Position numbers and translations under genes: made by a program. From Burkholderia anthina (GTDB taxonomy: Bacteria; Pseudomonadota; Gammaproteobacteria; Burkholderiales; Burkholderiaceae), in contig NZ_CABVLY010000035.1 of NCBI RefSeq assembly GCF_902498995.1, forward strand, positions 1 to 64,000: DNA of 64,000 nt. The letters run 5' to 3'. This document shows positions 32,095 through 40,594 of this stretch, in pieces (positions within the stretch are counted from its first letter, which is position 1; each line of letters starts with the position of its first letter). Below the pieces are notes generated by a model. The model made no database searches. It saw nothing but the letters and a program-made list of their open reading frames with translations, and was not told where the DNA came from.

Positions 32095-33783
32095 TCAGCG
32101 GCCGAGCATCGGCAGCTTCAGGCCGGCTTCGCGGGCCGTCTGCTGCGCGAGTTCGTAGCCGGCATCCGCGTGGCGCATCACGCCCGTCGCCGGATCGTTC
32201 AGCAGCACGCGACCGAGACGCTCGTGCGCATCGGCGGTGCCGTCGGCGACGATCACGACGCCCGAGTGCTGCGAGAAGCCCATGCCGACGCCGCCGCCAT
32301 GATGCAGCGACACCCACGATGCGCCGCCCGCGGTGTTCAGCAGCGCGTTCAGCAGCGGCCAGTCGCTCACGGCGTCCGAACCGTCCTTCATCGATTCCGT
32401 CTCGCGGTTCGGGCTCGCGACCGAACCCGTGTCGAGGTGGTCGCGGCCGATCACGATCGGGGCCTTCAGTTCGCCGTTCTTCACCATCTCGTTGAACGCC
32501 TGGCCGAGGCGATAGCGATCCTTCACGCCGACCCAGCAGATCCGTGCCGGCAGGCCCTGGAACGCGATGCGCTCACGCGCCATGTCGAGCCAGTTGTGCA
32601 GGTGCGGATCGTCGGGGATCAGCTCCTTCACCTTCTGGTCGGTCTTGTAGATGTCTTCCGGATCGCCCGACAGCGCGACCCAGCGGAACGGGCCCTTGCC
32701 TTCGCAGAACAGCGGGCGGATATACGCCGGCACGAAGCCCGGGAAGTCGAATGCGTTCTCGACGCCCATTTCCAGCGCCATCTGGCGGATGTTGTTGCCG
32801 TAGTCGAGCGTCGCCGCGCCACGTTCCTGCAGATCCAGCATCGCCTGCACCTGGACGGCCATCGACTGCTTCGCGACCTTCACGATGCTCTGCGGGTCGA
32901 CCTTCTGCGCTTCGCGCCATTGCGCGACGGTCCAGCCTTGCGGCAGGTAGCCGTTGATCGGGTCGTGCGCGCTCGTCTGATCGGTCACGCAATCCGGCGT
33001 GATGCCGCGCTTGACGAGTTCCGGGAACACGTCGGCCGCGTTGCCGAGCAGGCCGATCGACACCGGCTTGCCGGTGCGCTTCGCTTCCTCGATCATGCCG
33101 AGCGCTTCGTCGAGCGTCGTCGCCTTCTTGTCGACGTAACGCGTCTTCAGACGGAAATCGATGCGCGTCTCGTCGCATTCGACCGCGATCATCGAGAAGC
33201 CGGCCATCGTCGCTGCCAGCGGCTGCGCGCCGCCCATGCCGCCCAGGCCGCCCGTCAGGATCCAGCGGCCCGACGGATCGCCGTTGAAGTGCTGGTTCGC
33301 GACCGAGAAGAACGTTTCATAGGTGCCTTGCACGATGCCCTGGCTACCGATGTAGATCCAGCTGCCGGCCGTCATCTGGCCGTACATCATCAGGCCCTTG
33401 CGGTCGAGTTCATGGAAGTGATCCCAGGTCGCCCAGTGCGGCACGAGGTTCGAGTTCGCGAGCAGCACGCGCGGCGCATCCTTGTGCGTGCGGAACACAC
33501 CGACCGGCTTGCCCGACTGGATCAGCAGCGTCTCGTTCTCTTCGAGATCCTTCAGCGACGCGAGGATCTGGTCGTAGCATTCCCAGTTGCGCGCCGCGCG
33601 GCCGATGCCGCCGTAGACGACGAGCGAATGCGGATGCTCGGCGACTTCCGCGTCGAGGTTGTTCTGGATCATCCGGTAGGCCGCTTCGGCCAGCCAGGTC
33701 TTGCAGACCTTCTCGCTGCCGCGCGGTGCGCGGATCGTGCGCGTCGGATCGAGACGGGGATCGATGTGTTTCGGATGGTTCAT
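32095..33783 (-). CDS. hutU: Urocanate hydratase (urocanase)
   Basis: A 562-residue NAD+-dependent enzyme adding water to urocanate to form imidazolonepropionate. The N-terminal TIRAPRGSEKVCKTWLAEAA, the NAD-binding GGLGGMGGAQPLAATMAGFS and the LVHSHGG-like SLHHGGGVGMGFSQHSG stretch near the C-terminus are all present at family length. It sits 39 nt after hutC in the hut operon. Confidence 0.96.
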   Translation of the reverse strand: MNHPKHIDPRLDPTRTIRAPRGSEKVCKTWLAEAAYRMIQNNLDAEVAEHPHSLVVYGGIGRAARNWECYDQILASLKDLEENETLLIQSGKPVGVFRTHKDAPRVLLANSNLVPHWATWDHFHELDRKGLMMYGQMTAGSWIYIGSQGIVQGTYETFFSVANQHFNGDPSGRWILTGGLGGMGGAQPLAATMAGFSMIAVECDETRIDFRLKTRYVDKKATTLDEALGMIEEAKRTGKPVSIGLLGNAADVFPELVKRGITPDCVTDQTSAHDPINGYLPQGWTVAQWREAQKVDPQSIVKVAKQSMAVQVQAMLDLQERGAATLDYGNNIRQMALEMGVENAFDFPGFVPAYIRPLFCEGKGPFRWVALSGDPEDIYKTDQKVKELIPDDPHLHNWLDMARERIAFQGLPARICWVGVKDRYRLGQAFNEMVKNGELKAPIVIGRDHLDTGSVASPNRETESMKDGSDAVSDWPLLNALLNTAGGASWVSLHHGGGVGMGFSQHSGVVIVADGTADAHERLGRVLLNDPATGVMRHADAGYELAQQTAREAGLKLPMLGR

Positions 33784-33822
33784 GACGACTGCTCCCGAGG
33801 GAAAGTGAATATCAATAAGGAA

Positions 33823-34518
33823 TCAGAAATGCCCGGTGAAGCGATAACGGCTGCCGGGATGCCACAGATTCGCCACCGAGGCGACGACGCCCTGCGACCA
33901 GGTACGCCGATGTAAAACCAGACACGGCTCGACGTCGTCCATCCGCAACTGCTCGCGCCGCTCGGGCGCCGGAGCCGCCGCTTCGATCCGGTACTCGACG
34001 CGCTGCAGCGGTGCCGCGCGCATCAGGTACAGGTTCGGCGTCGTATTCGTGAAATCCTGCTCGGCATAATCCGGCGCGACCGCCGGATTCACCCATCGTT
34101 CTTCGAGCTGGACAGGTTCGTCGTTCTCGAAGTGCAACACCTGCGAATGAAACAGCTTCGCGCGCATGGCCACCTGCATCTCGTCGGCGAGCGCCTCGTC
34201 GGCGCGGATCGTCGCGAGGCCGAGCACGCTGGCGTGATACGCATGCCCGCGCGCGCCGACCTCCTCCGAAATGCTGCGGATCGCAACCAGCGTCGACTCG
34301 TACTTCGGCCGCGCGACGTAGGTGCCGGCGCCCTTCATGCGCGTCAGCACCTGCTCGGCCGTCAACTCGCGCAACGCGCGGTTGACGGTCATGCGCGCGA
34401 CCTTGAACTCGCGGGCCAGTTCGTTCTCGGAGGGCACCTGGTCGCCCTCCGCCCACTCGCCGGCGTGAATGCGGCCCAGGATGAAATCCTTGATCTCCTG
34501 GTAGACCGGCGCACTCAT
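33823..34518 (-). CDS. hutC: Histidine utilisation repressor
   Basis: A 231-residue GntR/HutC-family regulator. The N-terminal winged HTH is IKDFILGRIHAGEWAEGDQV plus VPSENELAREFKVARMTVNR, and the C-terminal UTRA domain binds urocanate, the inducer that releases HutC from DNA. It is the second gene of the hut operon, 4 nt after hutH, so it represses its own synthesis. Two matching operators lie upstream of hutH. Confidence 0.94.
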   Translation of the reverse strand: MSAPVYQEIKDFILGRIHAGEWAEGDQVPSENELAREFKVARMTVNRALRELTAEQVLTRMKGAGTYVARPKYESTLVAIRSISEEVGARGHAYHASVLGLATIRADEALADEMQVAMRAKLFHSQVLHFENDEPVQLEERWVNPAVAPDYAEQDFTNTTPNLYLMRAAPLQRVEYRIEAAAPAPERREQLRMDDVEPCLVLHRRTWSQGVVASVANLWHPGSRYRFTGHF

Positions 34519-34522
34519 GGGC

Positions 34523-36046
34523 TTACTGTTCCGATGCGAACGAGAACGGCGCGACCTTCGCGAACGCGCGCTCGCCGACGAGCTTCGCGATCACGGCGAT
34601 GTCCGGTGCGAAGTAGTGGTCGAGCTCGTAGTGCGCAACCTTGCCGCGGATCGTTTCCATCACCGGCGCCAGCTTCGGGCTCGTGTGGTACGGCGCGCGC
34701 AGGTCGACGCCTTGAGCGGCGGCCAGCAGTTCGATCGCGAGGATGTGCTTCGTGTTGTCCGCGATGTCGGCGAGCTTGCGCGCGGCGAACGTCGCCATCG
34801 ACACGTGGTCTTCCTGGTTCGCCGAGGTCGGCAGCGAGTCGACCGACGCCGGGTGCGCGAGCGTCTTGTTTTCCGATGCCAGTGCGGCAGCCGTCACGTG
34901 GGCGATCATGAAGCCCGAGTTCACGCCGCCGTCCCGCACGAGGAACGGGGGCAGACCCGACAGCGTCGCGTCGATCAGCAGCGCGATGCGGCGTTCGGCC
35001 AGCGCGCCGATTTCCGATGCTGCAAGCGCGAGGTTGTCGGCCGCGAACGCGACGGGTTCGGCGTGGAAGTTGCCGCCCGACAGCACTTCGCCGGTATCCG
35101 GGAAGATCAGCGGGTTGTCCGACACGGCGTTCGCTTCGACGAGCAGCACGGCGGCCGCGTGGCGCATCTGGTCCAGGCACGCGCCCATCACCTGCGGCTG
35201 GCAGCGCAGGCTGTACGGATCCTGCACCTTGTCGCAGTCGCGGTGCGACTGGTTGATCGGCGAGCCTTCGAGCAGGTCGCGGTACGACGCCGCCGCGTCG
35301 ATCTGGCCTTGATGGCCGCGCAGTTCGTGAATACGTGCGTCGAACGGCTTCACCGAGCCGGCTGCCGCGTCGACCGACAGCGCACCCGCGACGAGCGCGG
35401 TGCGGTACAGGTCTTCGATCGCGAACATGTTGTCGAGCGCCAGTGCGGTCGATGCCTGCGTGCCGTTCAGCAGCGCGAGACCTTCCTTCGCCTGCAGCGT
35501 CAGCGGCGCGAGGCCCGCGACACGCAGACCGTCGAGCGCGCTGGCGCGCTCGCCGCGGATGAACACTTCACCGACGCCGAGCAGCACGGCCGACATGTGC
35601 GCGAGCGGCGCGAGGTCGCCCGATGCGCCGACCGAGCCCTTCACCGGGATCAGCGGCAGCACGTCGGCGTTGAACAGCGTGATCAGCGCGTCCATCACTT
35701 CGCGGCGGATACCCGAGTGGCCGCGGCCGAGGCTCGACAGCTTCAGCGCCATCAGCAGGCGCACCGACGAGCGCGCCATCGGCTCGCCCACGCCGACGGC
35801 GTGCGACAGCACCAGGTTCTTCTGCAGCAACTCGAGCTGGTCGTGCGGGATGTGCGTGCTGGCCAGACGGCCGAAGCCCGTGTTGATGCCGTATGCCGGC
35901 TCGCCCTTCGCCGCGATGTCGGCGACGGCCTTCGCGCCGGCGTCGATCTTCGCGAAGCTCGCCGGGTCGAGCGTGAGCTGCACGGATTCGCGAGCGATCT
36001 TGCGCAGTTGCGGGAGGGTCAGGTGGCCGGGGGTCAACGTAATCAT
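34523..36046 (-). CDS. hutH: Histidine ammonia-lyase
   Basis: A 507-residue lyase removing ammonia from histidine to make urocanate. The MIO cofactor forms from Ala-Ser-Gly at 141-143 in KGSVGASGDLAPLAHMSA, and YGINTGFGRLAS carries the catalytic Tyr of the family. It is the first gene of the hut operon, preceded by two HutC-type operators. Confidence 0.97.
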   Translation of the reverse strand: MITLTPGHLTLPQLRKIARESVQLTLDPASFAKIDAGAKAVADIAAKGEPAYGINTGFGRLASTHIPHDQLELLQKNLVLSHAVGVGEPMARSSVRLLMALKLSSLGRGHSGIRREVMDALITLFNADVLPLIPVKGSVGASGDLAPLAHMSAVLLGVGEVFIRGERASALDGLRVAGLAPLTLQAKEGLALLNGTQASTALALDNMFAIEDLYRTALVAGALSVDAAAGSVKPFDARIHELRGHQGQIDAAASYRDLLEGSPINQSHRDCDKVQDPYSLRCQPQVMGACLDQMRHAAAVLLVEANAVSDNPLIFPDTGEVLSGGNFHAEPVAFAADNLALAASEIGALAERRIALLIDATLSGLPPFLVRDGGVNSGFMIAHVTAAALASENKTLAHPASVDSLPTSANQEDHVSMATFAARKLADIADNTKHILAIELLAAAQGVDLRAPYHTSPKLAPVMETIRGKVAHYELDHYFAPDIAVIAKLVGERAFAKVAPFSFASEQ

Positions 36047-36057
36047 GTGAGCAATCC

Positions 36058-36112
36058 TGTCTAGACAAGTTCGGGATGGATTGCAGTTTAGCCACCGGAA
36101 CTTGTCTAGACA
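36058..36112. promoter_or_regulatory. Tandem HutC operators upstream of hutH
   Basis: TGTCTAGACA occurs at 36058-36067 and 36103-36112, exactly 45 bp apart. The first is extended to the right by AGTTC and the second to the left by GGAACT, so each is half of a longer palindrome GAACTTGTCTAGACAAGTTC. HutC sites in Pseudomonas have a similar TGTATAGACA-type core. They lie 12 and 57 nt upstream of the hutH start. Confidence 0.8.
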
Positions 36113-36197
36113 ACCCCGTTTTTCATGATTTCGACTCGGGAGTTTCCCTGATGTCCGGCGCGGCCCGCCGGGTCGGCCTGACGCACTCCGCGTTTAA

Positions 36198-36233
36198 CAT
36201 ATGTTGCAATTATTTTGTCTTTGGCAACATATG
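36198..36233. promoter_or_regulatory. Inverted-repeat operator upstream of the solute-binding protein gene
   Basis: CATATGTTGC (36198-36207) and GCAACATATG (36224-36233) form a perfect 10-bp inverted repeat around an AT-rich 16-nt spacer. It ends 39 nt before the gene start. The regulator is unknown. Confidence 0.55.
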
Positions 36234-36272
36234 AATCCTCACTCGCCTACAATCCGCCTACGGAGACTCGCC

Positions 36273-37193
36273 ATGAACATCCCGCCCCGGTTGACCGCCC
36301 TTTTCGGCCGCAGCCTGCTCGTCGCCGCATGCGCGCTCGCGTGCGGCGCGCCGGTCGCAGCCGAGCCGCTGTCCGGCACGCTCGAGAAGATCCGGCAGAA
36401 CAACCTGATCTCGATCGGCCATCGCGAAACGTCGGTGCCGTTCTCCTATGTCGACACCAGCGGCAAGGTCATCGGTTTCTCGCAGGATCTGTGCGATCGC
36501 GTGATCGCCGCCGTGAAGGCGCGCACCGGCAAGCCCGACCTGCAGGTGCGCTTCATCCCGGTCACGTCGCAGAACCGTATCCCGCTCGTGCAGAACGGCA
36601 CCGTCGATCTCGAATGCGGGGTGACCACCAACCTCGCCGCACGGCACACCCAGGTCGCGTTCTCGACCACCTTCTTCGTCGCGACCACGCGCCTGCTCAC
36701 GCGCACGAATTCGGGCATCCACGACTTCCCCGATCTCGCCGGCAAGACGGTCGTGACGAACCAGGGCACGACGTCCGAGCGCCTGCTGCGCAAGATGAAC
36801 GAGGAAAAGAAGATGAACATGCAGATCATCAGCGCGAAGGACTACGGCGAAGGACGCCTCACGCTCGAATCGGGCCGCGCGGCCGCTTACATGATGGACG
36901 ACGTGCTGCTCGCCGGCGTGCGCCAGCTCGCGGCGAAGCCGGCCGACTGGGCGATCGTCGGCACGCCGCAATCGTCGGAAGCGTACGGGTTCATGTCGCG
37001 CAAGGACGATCCGCAGTTCAAGGCGCTCGTGGATGGCGTGCTCGTGCAGCTGATGAAGAGCGGCGAGATCAACGCGCTGTACGACAAGTGGTTCATGAAG
37101 CCGGTGCCGCCGAAGGGGCTCGCGTTCGACTTCCCGATGAGCGACGTGATCAAGGCGCGCTACGCGGCGCCGAACGACGCACCGCTCGAGTAA
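36273..37193 (+). CDS. Amino-acid ABC transporter periplasmic binding protein (glutamate/aspartate type)
   Basis: A 306-residue periplasmic solute-binding protein of family 3. The signal peptide covers MNIPPRLTALFGRSLLVAAC to about ...PVAAEP. The mature part has the binding-fold signatures ISIGHRETSVPFSYVDTSGK, GFSQDLCDRV, VDLECGVTTNLAARH and VVTNQGTTSERLLRK, as in GltI/AatJ. The ATG at 36273 has CGGAGA 7-9 nt upstream. No permease or ATPase gene is adjacent, so it must share another transporter or act as a sensor. Confidence 0.88.
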   Translation: MNIPPRLTALFGRSLLVAACALACGAPVAAEPLSGTLEKIRQNNLISIGHRETSVPFSYVDTSGKVIGFSQDLCDRVIAAVKARTGKPDLQVRFIPVTSQNRIPLVQNGTVDLECGVTTNLAARHTQVAFSTTFFVATTRLLTRTNSGIHDFPDLAGKTVVTNQGTTSERLLRKMNEEKKMNMQIISAKDYGEGRLTLESGRAAAYMMDDVLLAGVRQLAAKPADWAIVGTPQSSEAYGFMSRKDDPQFKALVDGVLVQLMKSGEINALYDKWFMKPVPPKGLAFDFPMSDVIKARYAAPNDAPLE

Positions 37194-37214
37194 CTGGCAC
37201 GGGCGGACGCCGGT

Positions 37215-37973
37215 TCAGCGCGTCCACGCGACGCACGCCGCGTAGCCGGGCGCGGCGTCGAGCCAGCCCGCGTCGAACGCGGCCACGCCGGCGGCCGGCG
37301 CAGCCGGCTCGACGATCGTCGTCGCCGGTGTCGCCGCATCGCGCGGCGGCACCACCGCGAACGCACGCAGCCCGCCGCCGATGCCGGTGCCGAGCGCCTT
37401 CAGCAGCGCCTCCTTCGCGGACCACACGCGCATGAACGCGTCCGCGCGGGCGGCGGGCGGCAGGCTGTCGAGATACGCGGCCTCGGCGGGGGCGCACACT
37501 TCGCTCGTCAGCGCACGCCAGTCGGTCGGCCGGTCGCAACATTCGATGTCGACGCCGACGCGCGCGGCAGCCGCCCACGCGATCAGCGCGTAATCGCCCG
37601 CGTGCGAGACGTTGAAATCGAGCGACGTGCGATGCGCCGGGTCCAGCGACGGACGTCCCGATGCGTCGACGACGATCGCGATGCGGTTCGGCACAACGCC
37701 GAGCGCGGCGCCCAGCACGTCGCGCAGCGCGGCACGCGTGCCGGCGCTGCGTACCGCGTCCTCGTGCCTGAAGTACCGTCCGGCGCGCGCGCGCTCGGCA
37801 TCGCTCAGCGCCGCATACGCGGGTGACGCGAGCGGCACGTGCCAATCGAAATCGATGCGCGCGACCTGCACGCCGGCACGTGACGCGGCCGGCGGCACGT
37901 CGAGCATGTGCAAGCGCCACGCGCGGGGCGTGTCGGCAGGGAAACCGGAATCGGGTGGAATGGACATCGGCAC
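37215..37973 (-). CDS. 4'-phosphopantetheinyl transferase superfamily protein (Sfp type)
   Basis: A 252-residue Sfp-type enzyme that moves phosphopantetheine from CoA to a serine of carrier proteins of polyketide/peptide synthases or fatty acid synthase. The three family motifs are present: LDFNVSHAGDYALIAWA, VGVDIECCDRPTDW (Mg2+-binding D and E) and VWSAKEALLKALGTGI. No synthase gene is in the window, so it probably serves carriers encoded elsewhere. Confidence 0.88.
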   Translation of the reverse strand: MPMSIPPDSGFPADTPRAWRLHMLDVPPAASRAGVQVARIDFDWHVPLASPAYAALSDAERARAGRYFRHEDAVRSAGTRAALRDVLGAALGVVPNRIAIVVDASGRPSLDPAHRTSLDFNVSHAGDYALIAWAAAARVGVDIECCDRPTDWRALTSEVCAPAEAAYLDSLPPAARADAFMRVWSAKEALLKALGTGIGGGLRAFAVVPPRDAATPATTIVEPAAPAAGVAAFDAGWLDAAPGYAACVAWTR

Positions 37974-38035
37974 GCAGCAGCCAGTGGCAGTGGAATGAAA
38001 CGTCCGATGTTAATCGATTGCGTCGATCAGGAGCC

Positions 38036-38085
38036 GGTGCGGTGCGGTGCGGTGCGGTGCGATGCGATGCGATGCGATGCGGTGC
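38036..38085. repeat. Pentanucleotide microsatellite
   Basis: Ten 5-nt units in a row: GGTGC x5, GATGC x4, GGTGC x1. It lies between the phosphopantetheinyl transferase gene and the hydrolase gene on the minus strand, about 60 nt upstream of the former's start. The number of units may vary between strains. Confidence 0.85.
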
Positions 38086-38170
38086 GATTTGCATCATGCG
38101 CGGCGGCACCGTGCATGTGTTCGTCATCGTCTTCATCGCCGCGCCGCGCACGGCTGCACGCCGCGCACGC

Positions 38171-39226
38171 TCACCCGTTCGCGGCGACGCCCGGCACGCC
38201 GCTTGCCGCCCGTCGCGCACGTTGGGCCGGATGACGCGCGTGAACGCTGCCCGGCGCGTCGGCCGGCAGCGCGCCGTGCTGCAGCCAGTACAGCGCAACT
38301 GGCCACAGCGTGTCGGTGAAGCGGCTGTGGAAGAACGCGAAGTGGCCGATCGCGTCGACGCCGATATCGCGCGGCGCGATCCGCAGGTGCGTGACGTCGC
38401 TGTCCGTGTAGTAGCCGACCAGCCGTTCGATCGCGTCGACCGTGCCGAACCCGTCGTCGTCGAGACCGATCGCGAGCATCGGTGCGGCCAGCCGCGCGAA
38501 ACGGCCCGGCAACGCCGCGCGGCTCGCGGCGCTCTCGGCGAGCAGGCCGTGCGTGTAGGTGTCCTCGAAGCGCGGCTGCGATCGCACCCACGACAGCGCG
38601 ACGCCGCGCGGCGTATCTTCCATCCAGCCGAGCCGTTTCGCGGGCACGTAGCCGAACACGGCCGCGAGCGCCGGCATCGCGACGTGCCACTTCCACCACA
38701 TGCGCCGCCGCTCTTCCGGGCGATAGTCGCGCCAGTACGCATACTGCGCGCCGACGGTCACGACGTGACGCACGTGCGCGTTCGACGCCGCGAGCCCGAG
38801 CACACACCCGCCGATGCTGTGCGCGACGACGTCGAGCGGCTGGCCGGGAAACGCATCGAGCGCGTAGCGCAGCGCGGCCTCGCAATCGAGCCGCCCCCAG
38901 TCGAGCCAGTTCGCGCGCAGCTTCGCGAGCTGCGCGGGGCGCGATCCGCCGATCCCGCGATAGTCGTACACGAGCACGTCGCGCCCCTGCGCGAACAGCC
39001 ACGCCGCGAAGCGGAAGTAATAGTCGCAACGCACCGAGGTCGCGCAATTGACGACCGTCACGGGCCGCGCGGCCCCGCCGCCCCCGCGATGGCGCCACAC
39101 GTAGCCGCGCAGCGTGTAGCCGTCGGCCGCGCTCAGCGTCACGGGCTCGGGCGGCAACGCACCGGCCGCGCGCTCCGTCGGGCCCGCGGCCTGCACGGCA
39201 CCGCCTGCTTCGTTCGAAATCGTCAT
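38171..39226 (-). CDS. Alpha/beta-fold hydrolase
   Basis: A 351-residue serine hydrolase. The nucleophile elbow is DVVAHSIGGCVLGLAAS (Ser in HSIGG), the oxyanion region TVVNCATSVRCDYYFRFAAW, and the last His is in AIGHFAFFHSRF, giving a Ser/Asp/His triad. The substrate is unknown; distant relatives are esterases and lipases annotated as conserved hydrolases. The start at 39226 (MTISNEAGG) skips a short extension. It is divergent from a LysR regulator 120 nt away. Confidence 0.8.
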   Translation of the reverse strand: MTISNEAGGAVQAAGPTERAAGALPPEPVTLSAADGYTLRGYVWRHRGGGGAARPVTVVNCATSVRCDYYFRFAAWLFAQGRDVLVYDYRGIGGSRPAQLAKLRANWLDWGRLDCEAALRYALDAFPGQPLDVVAHSIGGCVLGLAASNAHVRHVVTVGAQYAYWRDYRPEERRRMWWKWHVAMPALAAVFGYVPAKRLGWMEDTPRGVALSWVRSQPRFEDTYTHGLLAESAASRAALPGRFARLAAPMLAIGLDDDGFGTVDAIERLVGYYTDSDVTHLRIAPRDIGVDAIGHFAFFHSRFTDTLWPVALYWLQHGALPADAPGSVHARHPAQRARRAASGVPGVAANG

Positions 39227-39346
39227 CCTGTCTCCTGTGCCGCCCCGCATGACCCCGCGCCCGCGATCGTCGGCCAGCCTCCATTGAACTTGACGCGCCC
39301 CGCGTTCTCAACCAATCTTGCTGCTCCGTTCGCATGAGCCAAACGC

Positions 39347-40288
39347 ATGTCAACGCCGCTCGTCCGTCTCCCGTCGCTGGACCTCGTGCGCGGCTTCGTC
39401 GCCGTCGGCCGCCGCATGAGCATCACGCTCGCCGCGCAGGATCTGTGCGTCACGCAATCGGCGGTCAGCCGCCAGGTGCATGCGCTCGAAGCGCATCTCG
39501 GCGTCGCGCTGCTGCAGCGCGGCTATCGCAAGATCGCGTTCACGCCGGAAGGCGAACGGCTGTTCCGCGCCGCGGATGCGGCATTGCTCAGCCTGCAGGA
39601 CACCGTCGCATCGCTCGCCGCCGTGCGCGAGCGTCAGCCCGTCACGATCACCGCGAGCATCGGCGTCACCGCGCTGTGGCTGCTGCCGCGACTCGGGCGC
39701 CTGCAGGCGCGCCTGCCCGACATCGACTTGCGCGTCGCCGCGAACGACAAGGTACTCGATTTGCGCGCGGAAGGCATCGACCTGGGGATCCGCTACTGCC
39801 CGCGCGAGCGCGCGCCGGCCGGCGCACTGCGGCTGTTCGACGAGATCGTGGTGCCGGTCGCGCACCCGGCGCTCGCCGCGCGGCCCGTCACCGACGCGGC
39901 CGCGATCGCCGATCACGTGCTGCTCGAATTCGACGGGCCGCCGCAACCGCAACTGCAGTGGCGCGCGCATCTGCACGCGGCCGGGCTCGGCGATGCGCGC
40001 CCGAAGGGCGTGCTGCGCTTCAACCAGTACGACCAGGTGATCCAGGCCGCGATCGCCGGCCAGGGCGTTGCGCTCGGACGGCTCGCGCTCGTCGCGCCGA
40101 TGCTCGCGGACGGGCGGCTCGCGGTGCTCGGCCCGCACTCGCAGGCGCTGTCGGATGCGTACGGCTACTGGCTGTTCCGGCATGATCCGGCCCCGCGGCG
40201 CGAAGTCGCCGACGTGCGCGACTGGATCGTCGCGGAAGCGGTCGAGTGCGATGCGGCGATGCATGTGTACGACGTGACGCAGCCGTAA
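39347..40288 (+). CDS. LysR-family transcriptional regulator (GcvA-like)
   Basis: A 313-residue LysR-type regulator. The N-terminal HTH VRLPSLDLVRGFVAVGRRMS followed by LAAQDLCVTQSAVSRQVHAL resembles the GcvA subgroup. The effector domain follows with VTITASIGVTALWLLPRLGR. It is divergent from an alpha/beta hydrolase gene (120-nt gap) and 306 nt upstream of an MFS transporter gene; either could be its target. Confidence 0.9.
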   Translation: MSTPLVRLPSLDLVRGFVAVGRRMSITLAAQDLCVTQSAVSRQVHALEAHLGVALLQRGYRKIAFTPEGERLFRAADAALLSLQDTVASLAAVRERQPVTITASIGVTALWLLPRLGRLQARLPDIDLRVAANDKVLDLRAEGIDLGIRYCPRERAPAGALRLFDEIVVPVAHPALAARPVTDAAAIADHVLLEFDGPPQPQLQWRAHLHAAGLGDARPKGVLRFNQYDQVIQAAIAGQGVALGRLALVAPMLADGRLAVLGPHSQALSDAYGYWLFRHDPAPRREVADVRDWIVAEAVECDAAMHVYDVTQP

Positions 40289-40594
40289 GCCGGGCGCGAT
40301 TTTCCGATTTTCCGCATCGGGCCGGAAAGTGACGCCGGCGCGGCATGGCAGGCTGGATCGCGTCTCGGCAAGCGATCCGGACGTATGCCCGCTCCGCCGC
40401 CGCCATCGTCCCGATACGCGCCGCCTGTCCGCCCCGCTGCCGGCCCCGCTCCGTCCGGCATCGCCGCCAGTCCCGTCGCATTCCCGCCACGCATGCGAAC
40501 CCGACCGAATGATTGCTTGAGCGGCATCGCGGCCGGATCGTCTAATCGGATCGAACGCGGCCGTCGCGCCGCATGCATTCATCCGGAGACACGC
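40289..40594. other. Intergenic region between LysR gene and MFS gene
   Basis: About 305 nt in which no gene-like frame or clear hairpin terminator was seen. The last 10 nt hold the GGAGA ribosome-binding site of the MFS gene. Confidence 0.5.

Noticed and set aside
38036..38085. CRISPR-like array
   Set aside because: Units are 5 nt with no spacers; it is a simple microsatellite. No CRISPR array or cas gene was seen anywhere in the window.
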